Assembly (NCBI RefSeq): GCF_002836745.1
Contig: NZ_PJAR01000037.1
Location: 124,001 to 188,000, forward strand
DNA: 64,000 bases
From: Glaciecola sp. 33A
GTDB lineage: Bacteria; Pseudomonadota; Gammaproteobacteria; Enterobacterales; Alteromonadaceae
Direction of reading: 5' to 3'
Shown in pieces: positions 26,639 through 35,809 of the stretch (position 1 is its first letter; each line of letters begins with the position of its first letter). Below the pieces are notes generated by a model. That model saw only the letters and a program-made list of their open reading frames with translations, was not told the origin of the DNA and made no database searches. Position numbers and translations under genes: made by a program.

Positions 26639-27736
26639 CTATCTTTGGTCGAAATCTACCGTGACTTCATCAGAGGTAGGATGTGATTGACACGTTAAAA
26701 TATATCCTGCCTCTACTTCACTGGGTGCAAGCCCATGGTTAATGTCCATCTCTACTGTACCTTTGACTAATTTAGCTTTGCATGTGGAGCAAACACCCGC
26801 TTTACACGAATATGGCAGCTCCATCCCATTTCGCAGTCCTGCATCTAAGATGTTCTCACCAACAGTTGAAAGTACGAAGTTAATAGTTCGACCGTCAGCT
26901 CGAAGTACCACTTTACTGTCTTTGTCATCGCCAAATTTATCTAACCGAGCTTTAGCTTTTTTAAGACTGGTTTGTGCATAGTTCGCTGAACTGCCAAACA
27001 ATTCATAGTGTATCTTTTCTTCTGATAATCCCTCTGCGCGAAAACCGTGAGATACCTCTGACATCATCGATTCTGGTCCACAAATAAAGACATCGTCCGT
27101 ATTTTTAATATCAATTAAACCCGATTTTTGTAAAGCGTAGCCTCTATTGTTATCTATCCGACCATCCAGTAAATCCGATCCTTGGTCTTCTGCACTCATA
27201 ATATGTACGATTTGAAGACGTTCCAAATATCGATTTTTCAGAAAGCATAATTCTTCTTTGAACATCATTTGTGATGTCTGTCGATTACCATAAAGGATTG
27301 TTACAAAACTACCTGGTTCGCGAGAAAGGATTGACTTAGTAATTGATAAAACAGGCGTGATCCCGCTACCAACAGCTAAACACATATAACGCTTCTGATT
27401 GTCGGCATTCAGCTCGGTAAAAAACGAACCTTGTGGAGGCAATATATTGACTACAACACCGGGTTTAAAATAATCATTTGCGTGATTAGAAAATACACCA
27501 CCCTCTACACGTTTTATTCCTACTCTTAACGAACCGTCGTCTACGCCTGAGCAAATTGAATATGAGCGACGTACCTCTTCGCCGTCAATTTTAGTACTTA
27601 AGGTTAAAAACTGACCTTGTTTAAAAGCAAATGTATCGGTAAGGCTCTCTGGAATATCAAAACTCACACATATAGCATTATCAGTTTCAGGTTTAACATG
27701 CTTGATCGTCAATGGATAGAAATGGTTTTCTGACAT
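26639..27736 (-). CDS. paaE: PaaE, reductase of the phenylacetyl-CoA epoxidase
   Basis: This is a 365-residue flavin/iron-sulphur reductase. The FAD domain (RRSYSICSG), the NAD domain (CLAVGSGITPVLSI; VFICGPESMM) and a C-terminal plant-type 2Fe-2S domain (SCKAGVCSTCKAKLVKG ... LTCQSHP) are in the usual order. It passes electrons from NADPH to the PaaABC oxygenase. A longer in-frame ORF reaches back into paaD, but the ATG at 27736 has an AGGA ribosome site and begins the conserved region (FYPLTIKHVKPET). It follows paaD by 19 bp. Confidence 0.94.
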   Translation of the reverse strand: MSENHFYPLTIKHVKPETDNAICVSFDIPESLTDTFAFKQGQFLTLSTKIDGEEVRRSYSICSGVDDGSLRVGIKRVEGGVFSNHANDYFKPGVVVNILPPQGSFFTELNADNQKRYMCLAVGSGITPVLSITKSILSREPGSFVTILYGNRQTSQMMFKEELCFLKNRYLERLQIVHIMSAEDQGSDLLDGRIDNNRGYALQKSGLIDIKNTDDVFICGPESMMSEVSHGFRAEGLSEEKIHYELFGSSANYAQTSLKKAKARLDKFGDDKDSKVVLRADGRTINFVLSTVGENILDAGLRNGMELPYSCKAGVCSTCKAKLVKGTVEMDINHGLAPSEVEAGYILTCQSHPTSDEVTVDFDQR

Positions 27737-27755
27737 AAGGATTCCTGGTGATAAT

Positions 27756-28298
27756 TTATATACACTTGAAGAAGTCGAAGGGTTCTTGACAGTCGTGGCA
27801 CTTAAATAATGCCTTGCAAGCAGTGGAACCAAATTCACTAATAATATGGGTGTTTCTTGAATTGCATTGTGGACAGAGTATATTTTCTGTGGGCGTAATA
27901 TGTAACGCACAACCGTCAAGTACATCGGTAGGTGGCGCAATCCCATAAGCGCGCAATTTATTGATCCCCTCCAATGTCATACTGTCGGTCGTCCAAGCTG
28001 GAGATAGGCGCGTTTTAATTTGATAATTAAAAATTTGGTTATCTTGCAGTTCTTTCGCAATATCCTCTTTTATTGCATCTACCGCAGGGCAGCCTGAATA
28101 TGTTGGTGTAATAATAATGAGGTAATCATCACCATCGAATTCAATATTCTGCAAAATCCCAATGTCCCAAACCGATAAGACCGGTATTTCAGGGTCATAT
28201 ACATTATCTAATAATGACCAAATATTTGTATATTCCGAGCGTTCACGAAGCTGTATTTTGTCGTATAGTACGGTTGATATAGTTGGGATAATTGTCAT
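27756..28298 (-). CDS. paaD: PaaD, assembly factor of the phenylacetyl-CoA epoxidase
   Basis: This is a 180-residue protein with an MIP18/DUF59 fold (LLDNVYDPEIPVLSVWDIGI, TPTYSGCPAVDAIKEDIA) and a C-terminal cysteine set (LCPQCNSRN ... CKALFKCHDCQEPF). It is required for maturation of the epoxidase. The start at 28298 lies two bases after the paaC stop, and the upstream extension to 28406 is simply paaC read in another frame. PaaD belongs between PaaC and PaaE, as here. Confidence 0.92.
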   Translation of the reverse strand: MTIIPTISTVLYDKIQLRERSEYTNIWSLLDNVYDPEIPVLSVWDIGILQNIEFDGDDYLIIITPTYSGCPAVDAIKEDIAKELQDNQIFNYQIKTRLSPAWTTDSMTLEGINKLRAYGIAPPTDVLDGCALHITPTENILCPQCNSRNTHIISEFGSTACKALFKCHDCQEPFDFFKCI

Positions 28299-28300
28299 GA

Positions 28301-29074
28301 TTACCAATTTGCTCCCGGGTGAGCTCTGTGTACGCTTTGCATGACCGATAGCAACATACTTAGGTGCTCGGTATGATAGCCCTTTCGCCCACCTCGAACC
28401 GCCCATTCAGCATCTGGTATTGCCAGATCGGCCTCACTTAATATTGCGCCGATATCAGCAAACCAATTGTCTTTGATCTCGCGGGTATCTACTGCAATTC
28501 CACATGCGATGAGCTCAAGTTCGAGCTCGTCCGGCTCAAACAACTCATGAACATATCCCCAAATTTCTGCAAGTGCCTTCGTCATTCGAGCCTTACTTTC
28601 GTCGGTGCCTAGACCTAAACGGAGAGTCCAGTCACGGCTTCTACGAAGATGGTAGCGGGTTTCTTTCAAAGACTTAGTTGCAATAGCGGCAAGTTCAGTA
28701 TCATTAGAATTTGTGAGCGCTTTGAGATAGTAACTAAAGAATACATCAACGAATAATTGCCTTACCATAGTAAAAGCAAAATCACCGCGAGGCAGTTCGT
28801 TAATTAGATAATTTTGAAACTCTCGTTCGCTTCGCAAGTAAGCTAAGTCATCTTCAGTTTTACCGTTACCGGCTAAATCAGCAGCATATGTATAGAACAT
28901 TCTAGCTCGACCAATATAATCCAGAGCAACATTGCCTAATGCGATATCTTCCTCGAGAAATGGTCCATTACTAGTCCACTCTGAAATTCGATGCCCCAAA
29001 ATTAAGCTGTCATCACCTAAACGGGTTGAATATTGTTTAGTTTTCTCTTTTAAATCTAACATATGTACACTCAT
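28301..29074 (-). CDS. paaC: PaaC, structural subunit of the phenylacetyl-CoA epoxidase
   Basis: This is a 257-residue ferritin-like helical protein of the PaaA/PaaC family (LILGHRISEWTSNGPFLEED, YIGRARMFYTYAADL, ELPRGDFAFTMVRQL, RYHLRRSRDWTLRLG, GGRKGYHTEHLSMLL). It lacks the full di-iron ligand set of PaaA, as is normal, and forms the heterodimer that supports catalysis. It lies 3 bp after paaB. Confidence 0.94.
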   Translation of the reverse strand: MSVHMLDLKEKTKQYSTRLGDDSLILGHRISEWTSNGPFLEEDIALGNVALDYIGRARMFYTYAADLAGNGKTEDDLAYLRSEREFQNYLINELPRGDFAFTMVRQLFVDVFFSYYLKALTNSNDTELAAIATKSLKETRYHLRRSRDWTLRLGLGTDESKARMTKALAEIWGYVHELFEPDELELELIACGIAVDTREIKDNWFADIGAILSEADLAIPDAEWAVRGGRKGYHTEHLSMLLSVMQSVHRAHPGANW

Positions 29075-29077
29075 TAT

Positions 29078-29365
29078 TTACATATTACCGACTTCTTTAG
29101 GAAGCGGATAATAAGTTGCGTGCCGATAGGGCTTGTCATCCGATGGGTCAAAAAACTCTGGCGCATCATCTTCTTGTGAAGAACAGATATCAGCTGATTT
29201 TACGACCCATATACTGATACCTTCACTCCGGCGTGTGTAGCAATCCCGAGCATAATCTAACGCATGCTCGGCATCTTCTGCATGTAAACTACCCACATGC
29301 TTATGGTCTAAACCACGACTGGAACGGACAAATACTTCGAATAATTCTAAATTTTCAAGACTCAT
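29078..29365 (-). CDS. paaB: PaaB, small subunit of the phenylacetyl-CoA epoxidase
   Basis: This is a 95-residue protein with the family opening (LFEVFVRSSRGLDHKHVGSL, HAEDAEHALDYARDCYTRR) and SIWVVKSADI. PaaB bridges PaaAC dimers in the epoxidase complex. Its length and position between paaA and paaC are standard. Confidence 0.94.
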   Translation of the reverse strand: MSLENLELFEVFVRSSRGLDHKHVGSLHAEDAEHALDYARDCYTRRSEGISIWVVKSADICSSQEDDAPEFFDPSDDKPYRHATYYPLPKEVGNM

Positions 29366-29374
29366 TTTATTATC

Positions 29375-30325
29375 CTACGCTGCTTCTGCACGACGCGCTT
29401 TCATTTTAGCGTTGTAGGCATTTTGAGCATCTCTTACCCATGCGCCTTCTTCATGCGCGGCAACGTGGTGGCTAATGCGTTGGCGGTTACAATGACCATT
29501 TCCATTAATAACATTATGGAACTCTTCCCAATCAATTTCGCCGGCATCGTAGTGACCTCGCTCTTCATTCCACTTTAGGTCTTTATCTGGATGCTCTAGT
29601 CCTAAAAATTCGATCTGCGGCACCGTTTGATCAATAAACTTTTGACGTAAATCATCATTTGTTTCACGTTTTATTTTCCACTTCATAGACTTTGCTGAAT
29701 GTGCAGACTCTGAATCATGAGGTCCAAACATCATCAATGACGGCCAATAAAATCGATTAAGTGAATCCTGAGCCATGCTTTTTTGCTCAGGGGTACCTTT
29801 AGCAAGCTCCATCATAATTTGATAACCTTGACGCTGGTGAAAACTCTCTTCTTTACAAATTCTGATCATGCTTCGTGCATATGGACCGTAAGACGTTCTC
29901 TGTAAGGAGACTTGGTTGCAAATAGCCGCGCCATCCACCAGCCAACCTACAGTGCCGATGTCACCCCAAGTCTGAGTAGGGTAATTAAAAATAGATGCAT
30001 ACTTAGCTTGACCGGTTTGCAATGCGTCAATTAATTCAGCACGAGTAATACCCATCGTTTCAGTTGCTGAATATAAGTAAAGACCATGCCCAGCCTCATC
30101 TTGAACTTTTGCCAGCAGTACTGCTTTTCTGCGAAGGCTTGGCGCTCGTGTTATCCAATGACCTTCCGGCTGCATTCCAATAACTTCAGAGTGTGCATGC
30201 TGTGATATTTGGCGTATCAGATTTTTACGATATCCTGCTGGCATCCAATCTTTGGGTTCTATCTTGTATTCATTATCGATTTTGGCCTGAAATGCTCGTT
30301 CTAAGTCACTTGGTAAACTATTCAT
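29375..30325 (-). CDS. paaA: PaaA, catalytic di-iron subunit of the phenylacetyl-CoA epoxidase
   Basis: This is a 316-residue di-iron oxygenase subunit that forms ring-1,2-epoxyphenylacetyl-CoA. The iron-ligand motifs are visible as [14 protein letters not shown] and [12 protein letters not shown], with [12 protein letters not shown] between them and substrate-binding [12 protein letters not shown]. It is the first gene of the oxygenase series A-B-C-D-E, separated from paaJ upstream by a 139-bp gap likely to hold a promoter. Confidence 0.95.
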   Translation of the reverse strand: MNSLPSDLERAFQAKIDNEYKIEPKDWMPAGYRKNLIRQISQHAHSEVIGMQPEGHWITRAPSLRRKAVLLAKVQDEAGHGLYLYSATETMGITRAELIDALQTGQAKYASIFNYPTQTWGDIGTVGWLVDGAAICNQVSLQRTSYGPYARSMIRICKEESFHQRQGYQIMMELAKGTPEQKSMAQDSLNRFYWPSLMMFGPHDSESAHSAKSMKWKIKRETNDDLRQKFIDQTVPQIEFLGLEHPDKDLKWNEERGHYDAGEIDWEEFHNVINGNGHCNRQRISHHVAAHEEGAWVRDAQNAYNAKMKARRAEAA

Positions 30326-30464
30326 AAGGAACCTCGTTTGTCTTTCATTAAATGTTACGCTTTATTAATCTAGATTTAATATAATGTATCACTTTAGATA
30401 AATCAATTAAAATGTTACATATTTGTTGTTTAATTAACTAAGCATGTAATGTCTCGTTGACGAA
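30326..30464 (-). promoter_or_regulatory. likely promoter region of paaABCDEX
   Basis: This 139-bp AT-rich gap separates paaJ from paaA on the minus strand. On that strand it contains TTGATT followed about 17 bases later by an AT-rich TACATTATAT, a plausible -35/-10 pair. ATGTAACA and TGATACAT form an imperfect dyad around it that could be a regulator site. The assignment is by position and appearance only. Confidence 0.4.
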
Positions 30465-31667
30465 TTAGACTCGTTCAATAATCATTGCGATGCCTTGACC
30501 CACTCCAATACACATTGTGCAAAGCGCAAATCGTCCTTTTTTAATATGCAATTCATGCATAGCACTCATAACTAATCGAGCGCCGCTGGCGCCCAACGGA
30601 TGACCCAGAGCAATGGCACCACCATTTGGATTAACATGCTTTGCATCATCATGCAGTCCCAAGTCTCTCAGTACAGCTAGGCTTTGAGAGGCGAAAGCCT
30701 CATTAAGCTCAATTACATCCATCTGTGCGAGACTCAAACCCGTCTGTGCTAATACTTTTCTTACAGCTGGTGCTGGGCCAAAACCCATAATCCTTGGAGA
30801 TAAACCAACACAGGCCATTCCAACAATTCGTGCTTTTGGTATTAGCTTATTATTTACAGCTGCCGTTTCACTCGCTAACAATAGCGCTACAGCACCATCA
30901 TTTAAGCCGGAGGCATTGCCCGCAGTCACAGATCCGTTTTCTCGAAACGGGGTCGATAATTTTGCAAGAGCATCAATTGTTGTGCTGCGAGGATGTTCAT
31001 CATGGGAAAAAGTAATATCTTCTTTTTTGCGTTGTTTAATCGTTACCGCAACAATCTCTCGGCTAAAACGCCCGCTTTCTTGCGCAAGCTGCGCTTTTTG
31101 CTGACTACGCAGCGCAAATAGATCCTGATCTTCACGGCTAATATTAAAATCCTCAGCGACGTTTTCAGCGGTTTCAGGCATTGATTCAATACCAAACTGA
31201 GATTTCATCAGTTTATTTACAAATCTCCACCCCATCGTGGTGTCATAAATCTCCGCCTGTCTTGAAAAGGCAGATTCTGCTTTGCCCATTACAAATGGAG
31301 CTCTTGACATAGATTCAACGCCACCAGCTATGGCGAGATCATTTTGTCCGCTTATTATGGCTCTGGCCGCACTGCCTATCGCATCCATCCCTGAACCACA
31401 TAATCTATTAATAGTCGTTCCTGGAACACTCACTGGTAAACCAGCTAGTAGCGCGCTCATGCGCGCGACATTTCTATTGTCCTCACCTGCTTGATTGGCA
31501 CATCCGTAATATACATCGTCAACGGCGTCCCATTTAACATTAGGATTGCGCTGCATTAGCTCACGCATCGGAATTGCACCAAGATCGTCTGCACGTAACG
31601 AGGCTAAAGCGCCCGCATATTTGCCAAAAGGTGTTCTAATCGCATCACAAATAAATGCATCTTTCAT
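30465..31667 (-). CDS. paaJ: PaaJ, 3-oxoadipyl-CoA / 3-oxo-5,6-dehydrosuberyl-CoA thiolase
   Basis: This is a 400-residue thiolase with the acyl-accepting Cys90 (NRLCGSGMDAIG), the His motif NPNGGAIALGHPLGASGAR and the C-terminal Cys motif LCTMCIGVGQGIAM. The length and the opening DAFICDAIRTPFGKYAGAL match PcaF/PaaJ. It carries out thiolytic steps that release acetyl-CoA and succinyl-CoA. The start overlaps the paaI stop codon by 4 bp. Confidence 0.93.
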   Translation of the reverse strand: MKDAFICDAIRTPFGKYAGALASLRADDLGAIPMRELMQRNPNVKWDAVDDVYYGCANQAGEDNRNVARMSALLAGLPVSVPGTTINRLCGSGMDAIGSAARAIISGQNDLAIAGGVESMSRAPFVMGKAESAFSRQAEIYDTTMGWRFVNKLMKSQFGIESMPETAENVAEDFNISREDQDLFALRSQQKAQLAQESGRFSREIVAVTIKQRKKEDITFSHDEHPRSTTIDALAKLSTPFRENGSVTAGNASGLNDGAVALLLASETAAVNNKLIPKARIVGMACVGLSPRIMGFGPAPAVRKVLAQTGLSLAQMDVIELNEAFASQSLAVLRDLGLHDDAKHVNPNGGAIALGHPLGASGARLVMSAMHELHIKKGRFALCTMCIGVGQGIAMIIERV

Positions 31668-32110
31668 ATCGATTCCCCTGAGGTTCTATTTAGTACATTC
31701 ATTCCTAGACGTGCTGATTTACCTTTGAATATTGCGATGAGCTGCTTGTTTTGGTTAGTCACCATTGTCTGATAAACACCGGTTTTATTACCTTGATACT
31801 GAACTTCTGAAATCGCAGTAAGTTTGTCACCAATTAGTGCGGGTCGTAAAAAATCGATGCTACAATTTGAGGCTACAGCCACCTGGTCCTGTGAATTACA
31901 TGCAAACGCAAACGCCGAATCAGCAAGACTGAAAATGATGCCTCCGTGACACGTTTGATGTCCGTTTAACATATCTTGTTTAACCTGCATGGAGACAACC
32001 GCTTTACCTTCATCAACCGTTTGAATCTGCATTCCTAAAGACTGTGACAAAGAATCTGTGCTGAACATATGCTGCGCGCAAGCGCTTGCTAGCTCTGATG
32101 ATTTCATCAT
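31664..32110 (-). CDS. paaI: PaaI, hotdog-fold thioesterase
   Basis: This is a 148-residue hotdog thioesterase with GHQTCHGGIIFSLADSAFAF, the family active-site signature. PaaI hydrolyses stalled ring-hydroxylated phenylacetyl-CoA and so frees CoA. It is directly joined to paaG (no gap) and overlaps paaJ by 4 bp. Two adjacent Met codons leave the exact start uncertain by one residue. Confidence 0.92.
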   Translation of the reverse strand: MMKSSELASACAQHMFSTDSLSQSLGMQIQTVDEGKAVVSMQVKQDMLNGHQTCHGGIIFSLADSAFAFACNSQDQVAVASNCSIDFLRPALIGDKLTAISEVQYQGNKTGVYQTMVTNQNKQLIAIFKGKSARLGMNVLNRTSGESI

Positions 32111-32902
32111 TTACTTACCCCTAAATGAGGGCAAGCGCTTTTCCATAAACGCACTGACTCCTTCCTTGTAATCTTGTGTCTGACCAAGTAATCGCATAGC
32201 GTCTTTTTCTAGCTCGAGTTGATGGTGCAGCGGGTTGTTGAAAGATTGATTAAGTAAGACCTTTATTTTCCCCAGCGCCAATGTTGGCTGACAGGCTAAA
32301 TGAGTGACCAATGCAAGCGCTTCTGTTTGTAACTCTTCGTCTTTAACCGATTGCCAAATTAGCCCCCAATTTTCAGCCTGTTCAGCAGAAATTTTACTGC
32401 CTAGTAAGGCCAATGCCTTAGCGCGCGGCAGCCCAAGTGCTCTGGGTAAGTTGAAAGTACCGCCTGAATCAGGTACTAAGCCAATTTTACTAAAAGCTTG
32501 AACAAAACTCGCTGATTTCGCGGCTAATACGATATCGCAAGCCAAAGCTATGCTGGCACCTGCACCGGCGGCAACGCCGTTAACGGCGCATACTATTGGC
32601 TTTTCTAAAGTCATAATGGCACGTATTAATGGGTTATAGTTATTTTCAACAGACTCACCAAGATCCGGTGCCTGCTCAGAGCTTGTAACAGTTCGGTCAC
32701 CCAAATCTTGCCCTGCGCAAAAGGCTCGGCCGGCCCCTGTTATTAGGAGGCAACGTATTTCCTCATCGTTGCGTACTAGCCTAAAAACATCTTTAACTTC
32801 TTGATGCATTTGTTGATTAAAACTATTTAAAGATTCAGGACGGCTTAGTGTTAAAACAGCATATCCGTCTTGCTTATTAAATTGAATAGTTGAATAATTC
32901 AT
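32111..32902 (-). CDS. paaG: PaaG, ring-epoxide isomerase (crotonase family)
   Basis: This is a 263-residue crotonase-family protein with GAGRAFCAGQDLGDR, the FCAGQDL motif typical of PaaG, and GVAAGAGASIALACDIVLAA. It isomerises the ring epoxide to oxepin-CoA and acts again later in the pathway. It heads the paaG-I-J set, divergent from paaY with a 61-bp gap. Confidence 0.93.
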   Translation of the reverse strand: MNYSTIQFNKQDGYAVLTLSRPESLNSFNQQMHQEVKDVFRLVRNDEEIRCLLITGAGRAFCAGQDLGDRTVTSSEQAPDLGESVENNYNPLIRAIMTLEKPIVCAVNGVAAGAGASIALACDIVLAAKSASFVQAFSKIGLVPDSGGTFNLPRALGLPRAKALALLGSKISAEQAENWGLIWQSVKDEELQTEALALVTHLACQPTLALGKIKVLLNQSFNNPLHHQLELEKDAMRLLGQTQDYKEGVSAFMEKRLPSFRGK

Positions 32903-32963
32903 AGGAATCCTTAAGCTCAGCTGCCGATTAATAAGCAGGTAATCTCGTTAAATAGAGGAATGT

Positions 32964-33557
32964 ATGCCCATATATGCTATCGAAGACCTTCATCCAGTGG
33001 TCGATCCCACTGCATTTGTTCATCCAACGGCAACCTTGATAGGCGACGTAATTATTGGTGCTAACTGCTATGTCGGGCCTGGTGCTTCTTTGCGAGGCGA
33101 CTTTGGCCGCATTATTTTGAAAAAAGGCTCGAATATACAAGATAACTGCGTTGCTCATAGCTTTCCTAACCAAGATTGCATCGTTGAAGAAGATGGGCAT
33201 ATCGGTCATGGTGCGGTTTTGCATGGTTGCACAATAGGGCGCAATACACTGATTGGCATGAACAGTGTCATCATGGACAAAGCTATAATCGAAGCAGATA
33301 GTTTGGTGGCAGCTTGCTCGTTTGTAAAAGGAGGCTTTAATTGCCCACCCAAGAGCCTTGTAGCAGGCGTACCCGCCAGTATAATGCGCACGTTGAGCGA
33401 TAAAGAAATTGCGTGGAAAAGTAAAGGAACGGCAGAGTATCAACTCTTGGTTACCCGTTGCCACGCAAGTTTTCGGGAGGTAAAGGCCTTGCAAAGAGAG
33501 CAAGACCAGCGCCCGCGTTTTAATCAAAGTACGCATCAGCCAAAATCTCAAGACTAG
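32964..33557 (+). CDS. paaY: PaaY, hexapeptide-repeat thioesterase
   Basis: This is a 197-residue left-handed beta-helix protein of the gamma-carbonic-anhydrase type (HPTATLIGDVIIGANCYVGP, LRGDFGRIILKKGSNIQDNC, HIGHGAVLHGCTIGRNTLIG). The metal-binding histidines are at VAHSF and HIGHGAVLHG. PaaY in this pathway is a thioesterase that removes inhibitory CoA adducts. It ends 3 bp from the end of the convergent paaZ. The C-terminal 40 residues are basic and less conserved. Confidence 0.9.
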   Translation: MPIYAIEDLHPVVDPTAFVHPTATLIGDVIIGANCYVGPGASLRGDFGRIILKKGSNIQDNCVAHSFPNQDCIVEEDGHIGHGAVLHGCTIGRNTLIGMNSVIMDKAIIEADSLVAACSFVKGGFNCPPKSLVAGVPASIMRTLSDKEIAWKSKGTAEYQLLVTRCHASFREVKALQREQDQRPRFNQSTHQPKSQD

Positions 33558-33560
33558 CGA

Positions 33561-35609
33561 CTATGGTTCTTGGCGCTCAACGAGCGTCAAGATATCGTAT
33601 AATGCAACCAATTCTTCGTGTTGATTACAGACTTCTACATTCCAAACAACGACACCTGTTGCTTTTATATCGTCCGGACGTTTCGCTTTTTTGATTTTGC
33701 GTTTAACGGTGATGGTTACTTGAATTGTGTCACCAATCCCAACGGGTTCAATAAAACGCAGGTTTTCCAAGCCATAATTAGCAATGACAGGTCCTTTTGC
33801 AGGATCAACAAACATGCCTGCCGCCGCTGAAATAATAAAATATCCATGCGCTACGCGCTTACCAAAGAAAGAATCTTTAACTGCTGTTTCATCAAAATGA
33901 GCGTAGAAGTGGTCTCCAGATAAGCAGCCAAAGTTAACGATGTCGGCCTCAGTCACAGTGCGTTTATGAGTCGTTAAACTCTCGCCGATGGATAGATCTT
34001 CAAAATACTTTCTAAACGGATGTTTATCGTAGGAAACGGTCTTGGCGCCCTTGACATATTCATTTGTAATTGCCATTAGAGTAGACGGAGAACCTTGAAT
34101 TGCAGTTCGTTGCATATAATGTTTAATTGCACGCAAGCCCCCTAGTTCCTCTCCCCCTCCTGCTCTACCTGGACCACCGTGAACTAGCGAAGCAAGCGGA
34201 GAACCATGTCCCGTCGATTCTTTTGCACAATCCCTGTTTAGTACCAGCACACGCCCATGAAATGCAGCTGCATTGAGCACGAGATTTTTTATTTCAACGG
34301 GGTCAAAACTCACGACGGAAGCAACTAAGCTTCCCTTACCTAACTTTGCAATCGTAATAGCCTCGTCTATTGACGCATAAGGCATTAATGTTGTTACCGG
34401 ACCAAAGGCTTCAATTTCATGAGGTCCGGCCTGGGTAAGCGGTGAGTTACACCTCAACAGCGTTGGTGGATAAAATGCACCAACGCTGGCATCAGCGCCA
34501 ATAACGTCGAATTTAGCATCATTACCGCCAAAGACCACGTCGCATGTTTGAGCCAGTTTTGCTACCTGACTCCTAACATCGTCTCGTTGCTTTAAGCCAA
34601 CTAAAGCGCCCATTTTCACTCCCTCTGCACTTGGGTCTCCAATGGTAACTTTTTGTAATCGCGCTATGAGTGCAGCCTGCACCGCTTCAATTTTACTTGA
34701 TGGAACAATAGTACGTCGAATAGCCGTGCATTTTTGACCTGCTTTCATGGTCATTTCTCTAGCTACTTCTTTGATAAATAAATCAAACTCCGGAGAGTCT
34801 TCAGTAACCGTTTCGCCTAAAATAGAGCAGTTAAGAGAATCGGCCTCCATATTAAATGGGATATTTTTTTCGACAATATTAGGGTGCTGCTTGAGCATTT
34901 TTCCAGTTACTGCGGAACCTGTAAATGTAACTACATCTTGTTCATCTAGCTGTTCTAATAGGTTCCCCGTGGCACCACATATTAGTTGTAGCGAACCTTC
35001 CGGCAGAAGACCTGATGCGATTATATCTTGAACCATCGCATGAGTAAGATAGGCTGTAACTGTGGCTGGCTTAACAATGACAGGTACTCCAGCGAGTATA
35101 CTGGGCGCGATTTTCTCAAGCATCCCCCAGCAAGGAAAATTAAACGCATTAATGTGTAAAGATAGGCCCGGTTTTGCAGTAAGAATATGTTGACCAACAA
35201 ACGTCCCATTTTTTGATAAGGCTTCAACATCACCTTCTACGATGAAAGTTTCATTTGGTAACTCTCGGCGCACCATGCTTGAATAACTCAACATGGTACC
35301 AATCCCTCCCTCTATATCTACCCAGCCGTCTACTTTTGTTGCGCCTGACTTGTGTGAAATTTCATAATAATGCGCCTTTCTTTCAAGCAGATAAAGACCC
35401 AATGCTTTAAGTGCATCAGCTCTCTCATGCAATGTCATATTCCGTAGTATCGGTCCAGCAACTTGCTTGCTGTGCTCTACTACTTTTGCAAAGTCAATAC
35501 CGGTGCTGTCGACGTGACTAATGACTTCGCCACTCAAAGCATGCTTTACTTGAGCAGGAGTGCCCACTCCATCAATCCACTGACCATATACATAACTGTT
35601 TGTTTTCAT
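33561..35609 (-). CDS. paaZ: PaaZ, oxepin-CoA hydrolase / semialdehyde dehydrogenase
   Basis: This is a 682-residue bifunctional enzyme. The N-terminal aldehyde dehydrogenase domain (about 1-520) has its catalytic Cys in MKAGQKCTAIRR and the PaaZ-type segment HGGPGRAGGGEELGGLRAIK. The C-terminal MaoC-type hydratase domain (about 540-682) has FGCLSGDHFYAHFDE and KRVAHGYFIISAAAG. It opens the oxepin ring and oxidises the aldehyde. It is divergent from paaK and shares the palindromic operator region at 35690-35726. Confidence 0.95.
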   Translation of the reverse strand: MKTNSYVYGQWIDGVGTPAQVKHALSGEVISHVDSTGIDFAKVVEHSKQVAGPILRNMTLHERADALKALGLYLLERKAHYYEISHKSGATKVDGWVDIEGGIGTMLSYSSMVRRELPNETFIVEGDVEALSKNGTFVGQHILTAKPGLSLHINAFNFPCWGMLEKIAPSILAGVPVIVKPATVTAYLTHAMVQDIIASGLLPEGSLQLICGATGNLLEQLDEQDVVTFTGSAVTGKMLKQHPNIVEKNIPFNMEADSLNCSILGETVTEDSPEFDLFIKEVAREMTMKAGQKCTAIRRTIVPSSKIEAVQAALIARLQKVTIGDPSAEGVKMGALVGLKQRDDVRSQVAKLAQTCDVVFGGNDAKFDVIGADASVGAFYPPTLLRCNSPLTQAGPHEIEAFGPVTTLMPYASIDEAITIAKLGKGSLVASVVSFDPVEIKNLVLNAAAFHGRVLVLNRDCAKESTGHGSPLASLVHGGPGRAGGGEELGGLRAIKHYMQRTAIQGSPSTLMAITNEYVKGAKTVSYDKHPFRKYFEDLSIGESLTTHKRTVTEADIVNFGCLSGDHFYAHFDETAVKDSFFGKRVAHGYFIISAAAGMFVDPAKGPVIANYGLENLRFIEPVGIGDTIQVTITVKRKIKKAKRPDDIKATGVVVWNVEVCNQHEELVALYDILTLVERQEP

Positions 35610-35689
35610 GAATTCACCTTCGTGATAATAAATTTACAATGTAAATATCTTGTAAATTCAACCTGTTGTTAAATAATCGTTATAAATAT

Positions 35690-35726
35690 AATACACAATT
35701 GTTGATATATATCAACAAACTGTATT
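35690..35726. promoter_or_regulatory. palindromic operator between paaZ and paaK
   Basis: TGTTGATATATATCAACA (35700-35717) is a perfect 18-bp palindrome, flanked by AATACA and TGTATT as outer arms nearly symmetric about it. It lies 91 bp before the divergent paaZ start and 84 bp before paaK, an ideal place to control both. It does not clearly match the PaaX site known from Escherichia coli (TGATTC-type half sites), so the binding protein is uncertain. Confidence 0.6.
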
Positions 35727-35809
35727 ATATTAACCAGGCGATATTTCCTAGTGATTGAAATATATAGTTTTAATTTAATTTTAAATGATACATAAACACG
35801 GAGTTTTAA

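Noticed and set aside
27737-27946. N-terminal extension of PaaE into paaD
   Set aside because: The extension is paaD read in another frame; ATG 27736 has its own ribosome site and starts the conserved domain.
28299-28406. N-terminal extension of PaaD into paaC
   Set aside because: It is the paaC coding region in another frame; the start two bases after the paaC stop fits operon structure.
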